Below, one piece after another: positions 1 through 8,982 of a DNA stretch of 35,813 bases. Origin of the DNA: WJLC01 sp964600865 (GTDB lineage: Archaea > Nanobdellota > Nanobdellia > Pacearchaeales > GW2011-AR1); NCBI GenBank assembly GCA_964600865.1, contig CAZRJP010000005.1, forward strand, positions 1 to 35,813, given 5' to 3'. The notes under the pieces were generated by a model. The model did not search any database. It was not told the DNA's origin and worked only from the letters and a program-made list of their open reading frames with translations. Both the position numbers and the translations under genes were made by a program. Each line of letters starts with the position of its first letter. The first letter of the stretch is position 1.

Positions 1-82
1 ACTAAAAACAATACTAAAAGCATTTTTAAAGGCTTTTTGACATTTATTATAGAAAAGAGAGGGATAATAATTAAAAAACAAG

Positions 83-107
83 TAATTGTTAATATTATTA
101 ACAATTA
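83..107. promoter_or_regulatory. 11-bp inverted repeat upstream of RNase J
   Basis: Arms TAATTGTTAAT and ATTAACAATTA are perfect inverted repeats separated by ATT, ending 22 bases before the RNase J start. This position suits an operator or a core promoter element. The region is so AT-rich that chance is possible. Confidence 0.35.
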
Positions 108-129
108 ATCACAATAATAATTATAGATT

Positions 130-1476
130 ATGGAAATATGTACAGTCGGTGGATATGAAGAAGTAGGAAAAAATATGACTGCAATTAAAATAAATGAAGA
201 TGTCATAATAATAGACGCAGGTGTGTTTCTGCCTCCTTTAATGGAAATGCAGCAAGAGGAACAAATCCAAAATCCTTCTGTTAAAAAATTAAGAGAAATA
301 AAGGCCTTACCTAATGATAAAGTATTAGATGAATTAAAATGGAGAAAGAAAGTATGCGCAATAATTCTAAGTCATGCGCATTTAGACCATGTAGGAGCAG
401 TTCCTTACATTGCAAGTAGATATCCAAAAGTCCCAATTTATGGAACACCATTCACAATAGAGGTTTTAAAGAATATATTAAAAGATGAAAAAATAAAAAT
501 AAAAAATCCAATAAAAAAAGTAAATCCTGATTCTACTCACACTATAAAAGGAAAATCTAAAAATTACAAGGTTGATTTTATAAGGTCAACTCATTCAACT
601 ATTCAACCAGTCTTTCCAGTTATTAATACAGATGAAGGAAGTATTCTTTATACATTAGATTTTAAATTTGACAATTTTCCAACACTAGGAAAACCACCAA
701 GTTATAAGAAAATAAAAAAAGCAGGGAAAAAAGGTGTAAAAGTTTTAATTGCAGATGCATTATATTCTGGAACAGAAAGAAAAACTCCTAGTGAAAGAAT
801 TGCAAGAAATCTTTTAGAAGATGCATTTAAGGTGACAGGGGCAGATAAAAATGCTGCATTATTTGTAACAACTTTCTCTTCACATATTGCAAGACTAAAA
901 AGCATTATAAAATTTGGGAAAAAAACAGGGAGAAAAATAGTTTTTATGGGAAGAAGTCTTCATAAATATTTAACAGCAGCTATAAAAGCAACTAATTTAT
1001 CTATTCCTAAAAAAATAAAGATTTTGAAATATAGAAGACAGATAAATTCTGTGTTAAAAAAAGTAGCTAAAAATAGAGGAAAGTATCTTGTTGTATGTAC
1101 AGGACATCAAGCAGAAAATGGGTCAATAATGGATCGTTTAGTAAGTGGAGAGACACCTTTTCAATTTCAAAAAGGAGATAATGTAATATTTTCTTCTAGT
1201 GTTATCCCTACTCCAGTGAGTATTCTTGCAAGAGAAAAAATGGATAAGAGATTAAGACGTATGGGTGTAAGAGTTAAGACAGATGTTCATGTTTCAGGAC
1301 ATGCAGGAAGAGAAGATTTAAGAGAATTAATAAGAATGGCTAAACCAGAGCATATTATCCCAGCTCATGGAACACTTCAACAAGAAACACCCTTAATTGA
1401 ACTTGCTAATGATTTTGGATATAATTTTGGGGAAACATCTCATCTTTCATCAGATGGCAAGGTTTTAAAGTTTTAA
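130..1476 (+). CDS. archaeal RNase J (beta-CASP metallo-beta-lactamase ribonuclease)
   Basis: Predicted RNA 5'-exonuclease/endonuclease of the archaeal RNase J group, acting in cytoplasmic mRNA decay and RNA maturation. The metallo-beta-lactamase metal motif HAHLDH is at residues 82-87. Later metal and beta-CASP signatures follow in order: THS near residue 155, a TLDFKFD segment with the metal Asp, the central beta-CASP insert, GHQAENGS, HVSGHAG and the C-terminal PAHGT. At 448 residues it is the usual length for archaeal RNase J and has no KH domain, which separates it from the aCPSF1 gene at 7027. ATG 130 gives the standard N-terminus running straight into the first beta strand. It heads a tightly packed plus-strand run. 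The class assignment is firm; the preferred polarity of the exonuclease is known only from the family. Confidence 0.93.
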   Translation: MEICTVGGYEEVGKNMTAIKINEDVIIIDAGVFLPPLMEMQQEEQIQNPSVKKLREIKALPNDKVLDELKWRKKVCAIILSHAHLDHVGAVPYIASRYPKVPIYGTPFTIEVLKNILKDEKIKIKNPIKKVNPDSTHTIKGKSKNYKVDFIRSTHSTIQPVFPVINTDEGSILYTLDFKFDNFPTLGKPPSYKKIKKAGKKGVKVLIADALYSGTERKTPSERIARNLLEDAFKVTGADKNAALFVTTFSSHIARLKSIIKFGKKTGRKIVFMGRSLHKYLTAAIKATNLSIPKKIKILKYRRQINSVLKKVAKNRGKYLVVCTGHQAENGSIMDRLVSGETPFQFQKGDNVIFSSSVIPTPVSILAREKMDKRLRRMGVRVKTDVHVSGHAGREDLRELIRMAKPEHIIPAHGTLQQETPLIELANDFGYNFGETSHLSSDGKVLKF

Positions 1477-1505
1477 ATCCTATAAACTAATATCAAAGAG
1501 GAAAA

Positions 1506-2030
1506 ATGGTTAATGAAGAAATTTTACAAGGACTAAGAATTGCAATTCAAAGAGGTTATTCTTTAGAACAAGCAATGATGAGTTTTTGGAATGCAGGTTA
1601 TGAAAATAAAGAAATAGAAGAAGCTGCAAGAGCTCTTTACAAACAATATCCAGATATTAGGCTTAAATCTAGTGAAAAGAAGAAAACAAAACCTAATCCA
1701 AAAAGTTCTAAACCTCAAAAATCTAATGAACCAAAAGAACCTCAAAAACCTAAATCTAATGAACCAAAAGAACCTCAAAACGATTCTAAAGACAAATCTA
1801 AAACAAAAGAATATGATTATTTAAAGTCAGAAAAAGAATCTAAAAAAGAAGCAAAAGAACCTAAAAAAGTTAATATACAAAAAGCATCAAAATACGGAGA
1901 AAAAACAAAACCTAAGTCAAAGATTACAATAATCCTGGTTATTCTTTTAATAATAATTGTTATATCCTTACTTGCAGGAGTCTTTATATTTAGAAATAGT
2001 TTATTAAACTTCTTTCAAAATTTATTTTAA
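1506..2030 (+). CDS. tail-anchored Lys/Pro-rich protein with UBA-like N-terminus
   Basis: Not recognised as a named family. Residues 1-45 form a compact helical stretch (AIQRGYSLEQAMMSFWNAGY) resembling the small UBA/CUE-like three-helix modules common in DPANN membrane proteins. Residues 50-135 are a low-complexity Lys/Pro/Glu/Ser linker with an 11-residue tandem repeat (SNEPKEPQKPK type). One hydrophobic helix (about residues 138-163) ends the protein, leaving only a short tail, so the bulk probably faces the cytoplasm as a tail-anchored protein. It starts 29 bases after RNase J and its stop codon shares one base with the next start (TAATG), indicating an operon. The same helical motif recurs in the cytoplasmic tail of the 921-residue surface protein at 20518. 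Confidence 0.75.
   Translation: MVNEEILQGLRIAIQRGYSLEQAMMSFWNAGYENKEIEEAARALYKQYPDIRLKSSEKKKTKPNPKSSKPQKSNEPKEPQKPKSNEPKEPQNDSKDKSKTKEYDYLKSEKESKKEAKEPKKVNIQKASKYGEKTKPKSKITIILVILLIIIVISLLAGVFIFRNSLLNFFQNLF
1719..1780 (+). repeat. 33-bp period tandem repeat inside a gene
   Basis: Two identical 29-bp segments (1719-1747 and 1752-1780) lie in frame with an 11-codon period and encode the repeated Ser-Asn-Glu-Pro-Lys-Glu-Pro-Gln stretch of the linker. Identity at the DNA level, including third positions, suggests a recent slippage or duplication event. Confidence 0.85.
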
Positions 2031-2386
2031 TGGATCTAAAAAAATATTTTGATGTATGGTCAATAATGCATTTTGGATCAGGAGTTTTACTAGGAATTTT
2101 GTTTATATTATTAGAGTTAAAGTTCTCTGTTTCCTTTATATTAACATTAACAATTCTAACTATTTTTGAAGTGTTAGAACCTAAATTGTATAAGATTTTT
2201 CCAGATAGATTAAAAGAAGTATTTTTTAATCAGATAATGGACATAATAATAGGATTATTTGGATTTTTACTTGCTTTTTCAATCTCCTTAAAAAACAGTG
2301 TAATAATTTATTCGATTATTATCGTTTTATTCTTATTTGTTATTTTACCAAAAAGATTTAATACAGGCAATATCTTTAACAAGTAA
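2030..2386 (+). CDS. small four-helix integral membrane protein
   Basis: Unrecognised 118-residue membrane protein. Hydrophobic segments are near residues 12-28, 32-48, 68-88 and 91-108, joined by short charged loops. Polar residues inside the helices (MHFGSG in helix 1, FEVLEPKLY between helices 2 and 3, NQIMDIIIG in helix 3) look conserved in style and may line a small site, but no family can be named safely. The start overlaps the preceding stop by one base and its own stop overlaps the methyltransferase start by one base (TAATG in both cases). It is therefore translationally coupled in the RNase J to methyltransferase operon. Confidence 0.75.
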   Translation: MDLKKYFDVWSIMHFGSGVLLGILFILLELKFSVSFILTLTILTIFEVLEPKLYKIFPDRLKEVFFNQIMDIIIGLFGFLLAFSISLKNSVIIYSIIIVLFLFVILPKRFNTGNIFNK

Positions 2387-2943
2387 TGCATAACTCTATT
2401 TATCCTCCTGCAGAAGATTCACATCTTATGTCAAGGATTTTAAAACAGAAAATTCCAGAATTATTAGAAGAAAATCCAGATTCAAAGATATTTGGAATGG
2501 GTGCAGGTTCAGGAATTCATTTACAAACAGCATTAGATTTAGGTGTTAAAAAGCAAAACATTCTTTCAGGAGATATTAATGAAAACGCTGTTTCACATTG
2601 TAGTTCATTAGGTTTTAATTGTGTTCAAACAGATTTATTTAAGAATATAAGTGGAAAATATGATATAATTATATTTAATCCTCCTTATCTTCCTAGAGAT
2701 AAAGAAAACATAGAGTCAAATGAATCTAAAATAGCTACAACAGGTGGAAAAAAAGGAAATGAAATTATTATTAGATTTTTAAAACAAGCAAAGAATTACT
2801 TAAAACCAAATGGAAAAATATTCTTAATAACCTCCTCTCTTGCAAAAGAGATTAATTTCAAGAATTTAGAGTATAAATTTAAGGAATTAGGTTGTGAGAA
2901 ATTGTTTTTTGAAAGATTGTGTATTTGGGAATTAAGTAAATAA
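2386..2943 (+). CDS. HemK2/Mtq2-like N5-glutamine methyltransferase
   Basis: SAM-dependent class I methyltransferase of the HemK2/Mtq2 branch, whose known members methylate the GGQ glutamine of the class I release factor with Trm112 as partner. Seen here: the N-terminal signature YPPAEDSHLM, a SAM-binding loop GMGAGSG (Gly replacing the usual Glu before MGAGSG), an acidic strand end GDINENA, and the catalytic NPPYLP motif. At 185 residues it is short, as archaeal HemK2 proteins are, and lacks the long N-terminal substrate domain of bacterial PrmC. It ends the first operon; a TATA-like element for mre11 follows. The exact substrate is inferred from the family. Confidence 0.85.
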   Translation: MHNSIYPPAEDSHLMSRILKQKIPELLEENPDSKIFGMGAGSGIHLQTALDLGVKKQNILSGDINENAVSHCSSLGFNCVQTDLFKNISGKYDIIIFNPPYLPRDKENIESNESKIATTGGKKGNEIIIRFLKQAKNYLKPNGKIFLITSSLAKEINFKNLEYKFKELGCEKLFFERLCIWELSK

Positions 2944-2971
2944 TATTTCCTTATACTAAATCACACTCAAT

Positions 2972-2979
2972 TTTATATA
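2972..2979 (+). promoter_or_regulatory. TATA box for mre11-rad50
   Basis: TTTATATA-type box 41 bases before the mre11 ATG, inside the 76-base gap after the methyltransferase. It predicts transcription start near 3000 and a leader of about 20 bases. Confidence 0.5.
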
Positions 2980-3019
2980 GTTTAATCATCAATTATTGTT
3001 ATAATTATAATTATGAAAA

Positions 3020-4186
3020 ATGGTGAAATTTGCTCATATATCAGACGTTCATTTAGGAGGATGGAAACAAGAACCACTTAGAAATCTGAATTTTCAATCT
3101 TTTCAAATGGCTGTCTCTAAATGCATTCAGAATAAATTAGATTTTGTTTTAATAGCTGGAGATTTATTTGATTCAGCTTATCCTCCAATTGAAATTCTTA
3201 AAAAAACATTTGCTGAATTTAAAAGACTTAAAGATGCAAAGATACCTTGTTTTATTATAGCAGGAAGCCATGATTATTCTGTTTCTGGAAAGACTTTTTT
3301 AGATGTTTTAGAGCATGCAGGATTCTGTAAGAATGTAACTAAAATTGAAGAGATAGATGGCAAAAAATATCTTAATCCTGTTTTACATGAGGGTGTAGCA
3401 ATTTATGGCTATCCTGGAAAAAGATCTGGACTTGAAATAGAAGATATAAGAAAAATAAAATTAAATGATTCTCCAGGAATGTTTAAGATTTTCATGTTAC
3501 ATACAACTATTGATAAGGCAAAAGGAACATTACCAATAGATTCTCTTTCTACAGAAAAATTACCTGATGCAGATTACTATGCTTTAGGACATTTACATAT
3601 GGATTTTCAATATGAAAATTTTGTTTACCCAGGACCAATATTTCCAAACAATTTTCAGGAATTAGAGGATTTACAATTCGGAAGATTTTATATAGTAGAT
3701 ACAAACCTTCCAAAAAAAGATAATCTAAAGAAAATAGATTTGAAGATAAAACAAGTAGAACCTATTGAAATAACTCTTAGAAATGCATTAACAGCAACAG
3801 AAGACATTGTAGAAAAAATAAAGCAAAGAGAAATTCAAGACAAGATTGTTTTACTAAGAGTTAAAGGAACTTTAGAAAAAGGAAAAAATTCAGATATAAA
3901 ATTCTCTAAAATAAAACAAGTTGCTAAAGAAAGAGGAGCTTATTTTTTATTAAAAAATACACATGATCTAAATGTAAAAGAAGTTGAAACAGAATTTGAT
4001 GTTAAAGATTCAGAAAATATAGAAGAAGAGACAATTAAAATGTACTCAAAAGAAAACCCTTCTGACCTGAATTCATTAATACCTGAATTAATGGATTCTC
4101 TTTCAATTGAAAAACAAGAAGGTGAAAAAAATGCCATATTTGCTAAAAGAATTTTAGAGGGTGCAAAAAAAGTCTTGAAATTCTAG
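3020..4186 (+). CDS. mre11: Mre11 DNA double-strand break repair nuclease
   Basis: Mn-dependent exo/endonuclease that works with Rad50 in resecting DNA ends. Phosphodiesterase motifs are visible in order: HISDVHLGG near the N-terminus, LIAGDLFD, AGSHDYS, MLHTT and GHLHMD. Motif III reads GSHD rather than the common GNHD; to my recollection this occurs in a subset of archaeal Mre11 proteins, so it need not mean inactivity. The C-terminal third (about residue 240 onward) is the capping and Rad50-binding region. At 388 residues it is typical. The rad50 start is 7 bases after its stop, a coupled pair. No HerA or NurA gene flanks the pair here, unlike many archaea. Confidence 0.94.
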   Translation: MVKFAHISDVHLGGWKQEPLRNLNFQSFQMAVSKCIQNKLDFVLIAGDLFDSAYPPIEILKKTFAEFKRLKDAKIPCFIIAGSHDYSVSGKTFLDVLEHAGFCKNVTKIEEIDGKKYLNPVLHEGVAIYGYPGKRSGLEIEDIRKIKLNDSPGMFKIFMLHTTIDKAKGTLPIDSLSTEKLPDADYYALGHLHMDFQYENFVYPGPIFPNNFQELEDLQFGRFYIVDTNLPKKDNLKKIDLKIKQVEPIEITLRNALTATEDIVEKIKQREIQDKIVLLRVKGTLEKGKNSDIKFSKIKQVAKERGAYFLLKNTHDLNVKEVETEFDVKDSENIEEETIKMYSKENPSDLNSLIPELMDSLSIEKQEGEKNAIFAKRILEGAKKVLKF

Positions 4187-4193
4187 GTATAAA

Positions 4194-6257
4194 ATGAAAA
4201 TTAATAGAATTGAAATAGAGAATATTCGAAGTTATGAAAAACAAGAAATAAACTTTCCAGAAGGTTCCACGTTATTATCTGGAGATATTGGTTCAGGAAA
4301 AACATCTGTTCTTTTATCAATAGAATTTGCCTTATTTGGATTACAACCAGGACAAAGAGGAGCATCATTATTAAGAAACGACGCTAAATCAGGGAGAGTA
4401 GAAATAGATTTTGAAATAGATGGTAAAGAAATAACCATTGAAAGGACACTCAAGGAAACCTCAAGGTCAATTACTCAGGATTATTGTGCTATAACTATTG
4501 ACGATGAAAAAATAGAATGTTCTGTAACTGAATTAAAAAATAAAGTATTATCCTTATTAAATTATCCTTCAGAATTTGAAAAAAAGCAAAATATCCTCTA
4601 TAAATTTACAGTTTATACTCCTCAAGAAAGTATGAAGGAAATTATATTACAAAATCCTAAATCAAGAGTAGACACTTTAAGACATGTTTTTGGAATTGAT
4701 AAATATAAGACAATTTTAGAAAATACATCTGTTTTGCTTTCAAAAATAAGAGAAGAAAAAAGATTAAAACAAGGAATGATAAGTGATTTAGATGAACAAA
4801 AAGAACAATTACAAAATAAAAAACAAGAGCTTGAATCAAAAGGACATAATTTAACATCTGTTGAAAAGGAACTCTCTTCTAAAAAAGCACTTAGAGAAAA
4901 ATGTCAAGAAGAAAAAGAAGAAGTTTCTAAGAAAATAGAAAAGAAAAATAAATTACAATCTGAAATAGAAAAAACAAAATTAATGATTTCTAATAAGAAT
5001 GACACTATTTCAAATAATAAAAGAACAATTAAAAAATTAAATATACAAATTGATGAATTTAAGGATTTAGAGTTTAAGGAAGAAGAAATTGAGAAATTAA
5101 AAAAGCAAATAGATTTATTAAAACAAGAAAAACAAGAATTAAGTGAAAAAAAACTTGACACTTCTTCAGATATGTCTTCATTAAATAGAAAAAACAAAGA
5201 AAATGATGATTTAAAGAAAAAGATATCTAATCTTAAAATGTGTCCTACGTGTCTTCAAGATGTAGACCCTGTTCATAAGAGTAATGTAGTTAATAAGATG
5301 GATGAGGAAATATCAGAGAATGTTAAACAAATAGAATCTTTATCATTAGAAAAAAGAAAGTTCTCTAAACAATTAAGTAACATTGATTTTGAAATATCTA
5401 AAAAACAAAATAAAATACAGGAGCTAAATGTGATTAAGATTAAGATTAAGAATCTTGATGAAAAGAAATCACGAATTAAGGAATTAGAAAATAAAAACCA
5501 GGAATTTCAAAAAGATGCAAAATTATTAGAAGACCATTTACAAGATTTAAAGAGCTCTGTTTTTGATTTAAATAAATATGAAAATTTGTTTAAAGAAAAG
5601 AAAAAAGAGTTTGAAGAAGCATTAAAAGAAGAGAGAAAGACAGAAATTAGAGTTGCAGAACTAAAAAAAGAGATTGATATGTATGAGAAACAAATAAAGG
5701 AATTAAAAGAAAGAATAAAGAAAACAAAGGAAATCAAAAAACAACTTAATTATGTATCTGAACTTGAAGATTGGGTGAAGAATAGTTTTATCCCTTTAAT
5801 ATCAAATGTTGAAAAAAATGTTATGATTAAACTTAAAACAGAGTTCTCTAAACTATTTTCAGAGTGGTTTTCAATGCTTGTTTCAGATAATTTTAATGTT
5901 AGATTAGATGACCAATTCACACCAATAGTAGAACAGCAAGATTATGAAATTGATTATGAGTATCTTTCAGGAGGGGAGAGAACAGCAATAGCACTAGCAT
6001 ATAGATTAGCATTAAATCAAGTAATAAACTCATTATTAAGTAAAATTAAAACTAAAGATATAGTTATATTAGACGAACCTACAGATGGTTTTTCAGACCA
6101 ACAATTAAACAAAATGAGAGAGGTTTTAGATCAATTAAATGTGGCTCAATTAATAATAGTAAGTCATGAGCAAAAAATAGAAGGGTTTGTAGAAAATGTC
6201 ATTAAATTCAAAAAAGAACAGGGAGTGACTAAAAAAATAACTAAAAAAGAATCTTAA
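4194..6257 (+). CDS. rad50: Rad50 SMC-like ATPase
   Basis: ATP-dependent DNA-tethering partner of Mre11. Walker A GDIGSGKTS is at residues 30-38, followed by a Q-loop (YTPQES). A long coiled coil runs from about 170 to 530, interrupted by the zinc hook CPTC at 350-353 that dimerises two molecules. The ABC signature LSGGE is at 591-595 and Walker B/D-loop (VILDEPTDGFS) at about 624-634. At 687 residues it is shorter than well-studied archaeal Rad50 proteins (roughly 850-890), so the coiled-coil arm is short; both ATPase lobes are complete. Strong adenine bias in the coiled coil leaves several open frames on the opposite strand, which are not genes. Confidence 0.95.
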   Translation: MKINRIEIENIRSYEKQEINFPEGSTLLSGDIGSGKTSVLLSIEFALFGLQPGQRGASLLRNDAKSGRVEIDFEIDGKEITIERTLKETSRSITQDYCAITIDDEKIECSVTELKNKVLSLLNYPSEFEKKQNILYKFTVYTPQESMKEIILQNPKSRVDTLRHVFGIDKYKTILENTSVLLSKIREEKRLKQGMISDLDEQKEQLQNKKQELESKGHNLTSVEKELSSKKALREKCQEEKEEVSKKIEKKNKLQSEIEKTKLMISNKNDTISNNKRTIKKLNIQIDEFKDLEFKEEEIEKLKKQIDLLKQEKQELSEKKLDTSSDMSSLNRKNKENDDLKKKISNLKMCPTCLQDVDPVHKSNVVNKMDEEISENVKQIESLSLEKRKFSKQLSNIDFEISKKQNKIQELNVIKIKIKNLDEKKSRIKELENKNQEFQKDAKLLEDHLQDLKSSVFDLNKYENLFKEKKKEFEEALKEERKTEIRVAELKKEIDMYEKQIKELKERIKKTKEIKKQLNYVSELEDWVKNSFIPLISNVEKNVMIKLKTEFSKLFSEWFSMLVSDNFNVRLDDQFTPIVEQQDYEIDYEYLSGGERTAIALAYRLALNQVINSLLSKIKTKDIVILDEPTDGFSDQQLNKMREVLDQLNVAQLIIVSHEQKIEGFVENVIKFKKEQGVTKKITKKES

Positions 6258-6266
6258 TCCGAAAGA

Positions 6267-6275
6267 CTTATAAAT
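6267..6275 (+). promoter_or_regulatory. TATA box for proteasome beta gene
   Basis: CTTATAAAT, preceded by a purine-rich BRE-like stretch, sits about 60 bases before the ATG at 6328. It predicts a leader of about 30 bases. Confidence 0.4.
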
Positions 6276-6327
6276 GTATTATACTCTACAAAATTAGATT
6301 CTAATTAAATTTAGATTATTCTTAAAA

Positions 6328-6996
6328 ATGGATGATAGTGAATTAAAAAAATCGGTTCTTAAAACAGGAACGACAGTTTTAGGGATTGTATGTAAGGACG
6401 GAATTGTAATGGCTGCAGATAGACAGGTTACAGCAGGAAATATAGTAATGAATAAAAATGCCCCTAAGGTAGTTCAAGTTAATGATTATTTGGTTGTTTC
6501 TTGGACAGGAGGAGCTGCAGATGCTCAGAGACTTGGGAAATTAGTAGCTGCAGAACTTAAATTAAAACAATTAAAAGCTAGAAGTAGACCAACTGTAAAA
6601 CAAGCAGCTAATCTAACAGGAAGTATTTCTTACTCAAAAATAAGACAACCTTCTATGATTCCAACTATTGTAGGAACATTAGTTGCAGGATTTGATGAAA
6701 CTGGCTCAACTGCATTATATACTATAGAACCCGCAGGAGGAGTTTATAAGGTAGAGGATTATGATGCTAATTTTGGAAGTGGTATGCCTTATGTTTTAGG
6801 TTTATTAGAAAGACAATATAAAAAGGACATAACTACTAAAGAAGGAGTAGAACTTGCTAGAGAAGCTCTAAAATCCTCAACACAAAGAGATGTTGGAAGT
6901 GGTTATGGAATAGATGTATTTGTTATTAAAAAAGATGGAATTAAAAAAGTGGTGGGCCAAAAAATTGAGACTAGTTTTAAAGACGATAAAGAGTAA
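6328..6996 (+). CDS. psmB: 20S proteasome beta subunit
   Basis: Catalytic subunit of the archaeal 20S proteasome, made as a precursor. The propeptide is residues 1-14, with autocleavage expected at Gly14-Thr15, exposing Thr15 as nucleophile. The other active-site residues fall at the canonical spacing: Asp31 (mature position 17) and Lys47 (mature position 33). The later SGMPYVLGLLE and GSGYGIDVFVI segments match the beta-subunit fold. At 222 residues it is normal. The alpha subunit is not in this window. It is followed 30 bases later by aCPSF1, so the two may be cotranscribed from the promoter at 6267. Confidence 0.95.
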   Translation: MDDSELKKSVLKTGTTVLGIVCKDGIVMAADRQVTAGNIVMNKNAPKVVQVNDYLVVSWTGGAADAQRLGKLVAAELKLKQLKARSRPTVKQAANLTGSISYSKIRQPSMIPTIVGTLVAGFDETGSTALYTIEPAGGVYKVEDYDANFGSGMPYVLGLLERQYKKDITTKEGVELAREALKSSTQRDVGSGYGIDVFVIKKDGIKKVVGQKIETSFKDDKE

Positions 6997-7026
6997 TTAT
7001 ATTTATAATAAATTAAAATATTTAAA

Positions 7027-8910
7027 ATGGACATTCTAAAATCAATAAAAGATAAGTTACACGTAAGTATCACTGACGCAGGTTTTGAAGGAGCAAATAT
7101 TGTTATTTATACAGATAATGAAAGATTCTTTAAGAACAGTGAAGGAAAGATTAAGGAAATTGTTAATGATCTAAAGAAGAGAATTGAATTAAGAGCAGAT
7201 CAAAAAATTCTTCCAGATAAAGAAGATGTTAAGAAACAAATTAAAGAGATTGTTCCAGAAGATGCAGAGGTAACTAATATCTTTTTTGATCATCATAGAA
7301 GTATAGTTATTATTGAGGCAAAAAAACCTGGTTTAGTTATAGGAAAAAAAGGTAGCATTATAGAAGAAATAAGAAAGAAAACACTATGGGTTCCTCAAGT
7401 TCAAAGAAGCTCATCAATAAAGAGTAAAATAACAGATAATATTAGGGAAGTTTTATATGCAAATAATAATTACAGAAGAAGATTTTTAAATAAAATAGGT
7501 AAGAAAATCTACAAAGAATGGTCTCCAGATAAAGTAGATGAATGGGTAAGAGTTACAGTACTTGGTGGAGGAAGGCAAGTAGGAAGAAGCTGTTTTTTAT
7601 TACAAACACCTAATTCAAAAATATTATTAGATTGTGGTGTTGATGTTGCAACAAGTGGGCCAAAAAAATTCCCTTATCTTAATGTTCCAGAATTTGATAT
7701 AAAGCAATTAGATGCAGTGATTATATCTCATGCTCATTTGGATCATGTGGGATTAGTCCCTTACTTATATAAAATGGGATATGAGGGTCCAGTTTATATG
7801 ACTAAACCTACAAGGGATATAGCAGCATTATTATCTCTAGATTTTATTGGTGTAGCTTACAAACAAGCATCTAAACCAATATTTGGTTCCAAAGATGTTA
7901 AAGAAATGGTGAAACATTCTATTTGCCTTAATTATAGGGAAGTTACTGATGTAACACCAGATATAAGAATAACAATGTATAATTCTGGTCATTGTTTAGG
8001 AAGTTCTATTATACATATAAATATTGGAAATGGACTTCATAATTTAGTTTATACTGGAGACCATAAATATGGAAAGTCAAGATTATTAAATCCAGCAGTT
8101 GCAAATTACCCAAGGGTTGAAACAGTTATAACTGAGGCAACTTATGGGTCTAAAAAAGATACACTTCCTAAAAGACAAGAATCTGAAAAACAACTTTTAG
8201 ATTATGTTAGAAATACAATAGAGAAAAAAGGAAAAGTCTTAATCCCTGAATTAGGTTTAGGTCGTGCACAAGAGACAATGTTAATTTTAGAAAATGCAAT
8301 GAAAAAAGGCAAATTACCTAAGATACCAATTTATATTGATGGTATGATATGGGATATTAATGCGATTCATACAGCTTATCCTGATTTTTTAAATAGTAAA
8401 GTAAGAAATGATATTTTTAAAGGAAATAATCCTTTTATTTCAGATATTTTTTCAAGAGTAGCATCACATCAGGAAAGAAAGAATGTTATTGAAGGAGGAC
8501 CTTGTGTTGTTTTGGCAACTTCAGGAATGCTTGTAGGTGGAGCATCTGTAGAGTATTTTAGAGAGTTTGCAGATAATAAGAATAATTCAATTATCTTTGT
8601 ATGTTATCAGGGTGTAGGAAGTTTAGGAAGAAAAGTTCAAGAAGGTATAAAACAAGTTAAGATGAATGTTGATGGGAAAGAAAGAAAAATAGATATTAAT
8701 TTAGAAACTCATTCTATTAGTGGATTAACAGCTCATTCTGGAAGAAACCAATTAATAAATTTCTTTAATAATATGAGACCTAAGCCAAAAAGAGTTTTAG
8801 TAAATCATGGAGAGGTTTCTAAATGTCTTGATTTAGCATCATCTATTTATAAGATTAAAAGAATAGAAACAAATGTTCCTAGAAATCTTGAAACATTACG
8901 TTTGAAATAA
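7027..8910 (+). CDS. KH-domain beta-CASP ribonuclease aCPSF1 (FttA), transcription termination factor
   Basis: Archaeal CPSF73-like nuclease, known in other archaea to cleave nascent RNA at U-rich 3' ends and terminate transcription. Domain order: an N-terminal KH pair (KH signature PGLVIGKKGSIIEEI starting near residue 98), then a metallo-beta-lactamase core with HAHLDH at 235-240, the GHCLGSS and TGDHKYG metal motifs, a beta-CASP domain (ITEATYG, LGLGRAQE, LATSGML), and the C-terminal TAHSGR and VNHGE motifs. At 627 residues it matches the family. It is the second beta-CASP nuclease in the first 9 kb. Its last 8 codons and 3' flank are copied at 10966, behind the accessory cassette. Confidence 0.95.
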   Translation: MDILKSIKDKLHVSITDAGFEGANIVIYTDNERFFKNSEGKIKEIVNDLKKRIELRADQKILPDKEDVKKQIKEIVPEDAEVTNIFFDHHRSIVIIEAKKPGLVIGKKGSIIEEIRKKTLWVPQVQRSSSIKSKITDNIREVLYANNNYRRRFLNKIGKKIYKEWSPDKVDEWVRVTVLGGGRQVGRSCFLLQTPNSKILLDCGVDVATSGPKKFPYLNVPEFDIKQLDAVIISHAHLDHVGLVPYLYKMGYEGPVYMTKPTRDIAALLSLDFIGVAYKQASKPIFGSKDVKEMVKHSICLNYREVTDVTPDIRITMYNSGHCLGSSIIHINIGNGLHNLVYTGDHKYGKSRLLNPAVANYPRVETVITEATYGSKKDTLPKRQESEKQLLDYVRNTIEKKGKVLIPELGLGRAQETMLILENAMKKGKLPKIPIYIDGMIWDINAIHTAYPDFLNSKVRNDIFKGNNPFISDIFSRVASHQERKNVIEGGPCVVLATSGMLVGGASVEYFREFADNKNNSIIFVCYQGVGSLGRKVQEGIKQVKMNVDGKERKIDINLETHSISGLTAHSGRNQLINFFNNMRPKPKRVLVNHGEVSKCLDLASSIYKIKRIETNVPRNLETLRLK

Positions 8911-8948
8911 TTAATTCTTTAGATATTTGAATACTTATTTAAGAGCCC

Positions 8949-8979
8949 CAAATTTGAGAGAGTTTCAAATTTGAGGGAG
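8949..8979 (+). promoter_or_regulatory. tandem 17-bp operator-like repeat
   Basis: Two 14-bp direct repeats CAAATTTGAGAGAG and CAAATTTGAGGGAG (8949-8962 and 8966-8979), period 17, each with the self-complementary core CAAATTTG. They end 3 bases before the TATA box of the peptide cassette, the position expected for a repressor or activator site. They are absent from the decayed copy downstream. No cognate regulator can be identified from the sequence. Confidence 0.5.
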
Positions 8980-8982
8980 TAA

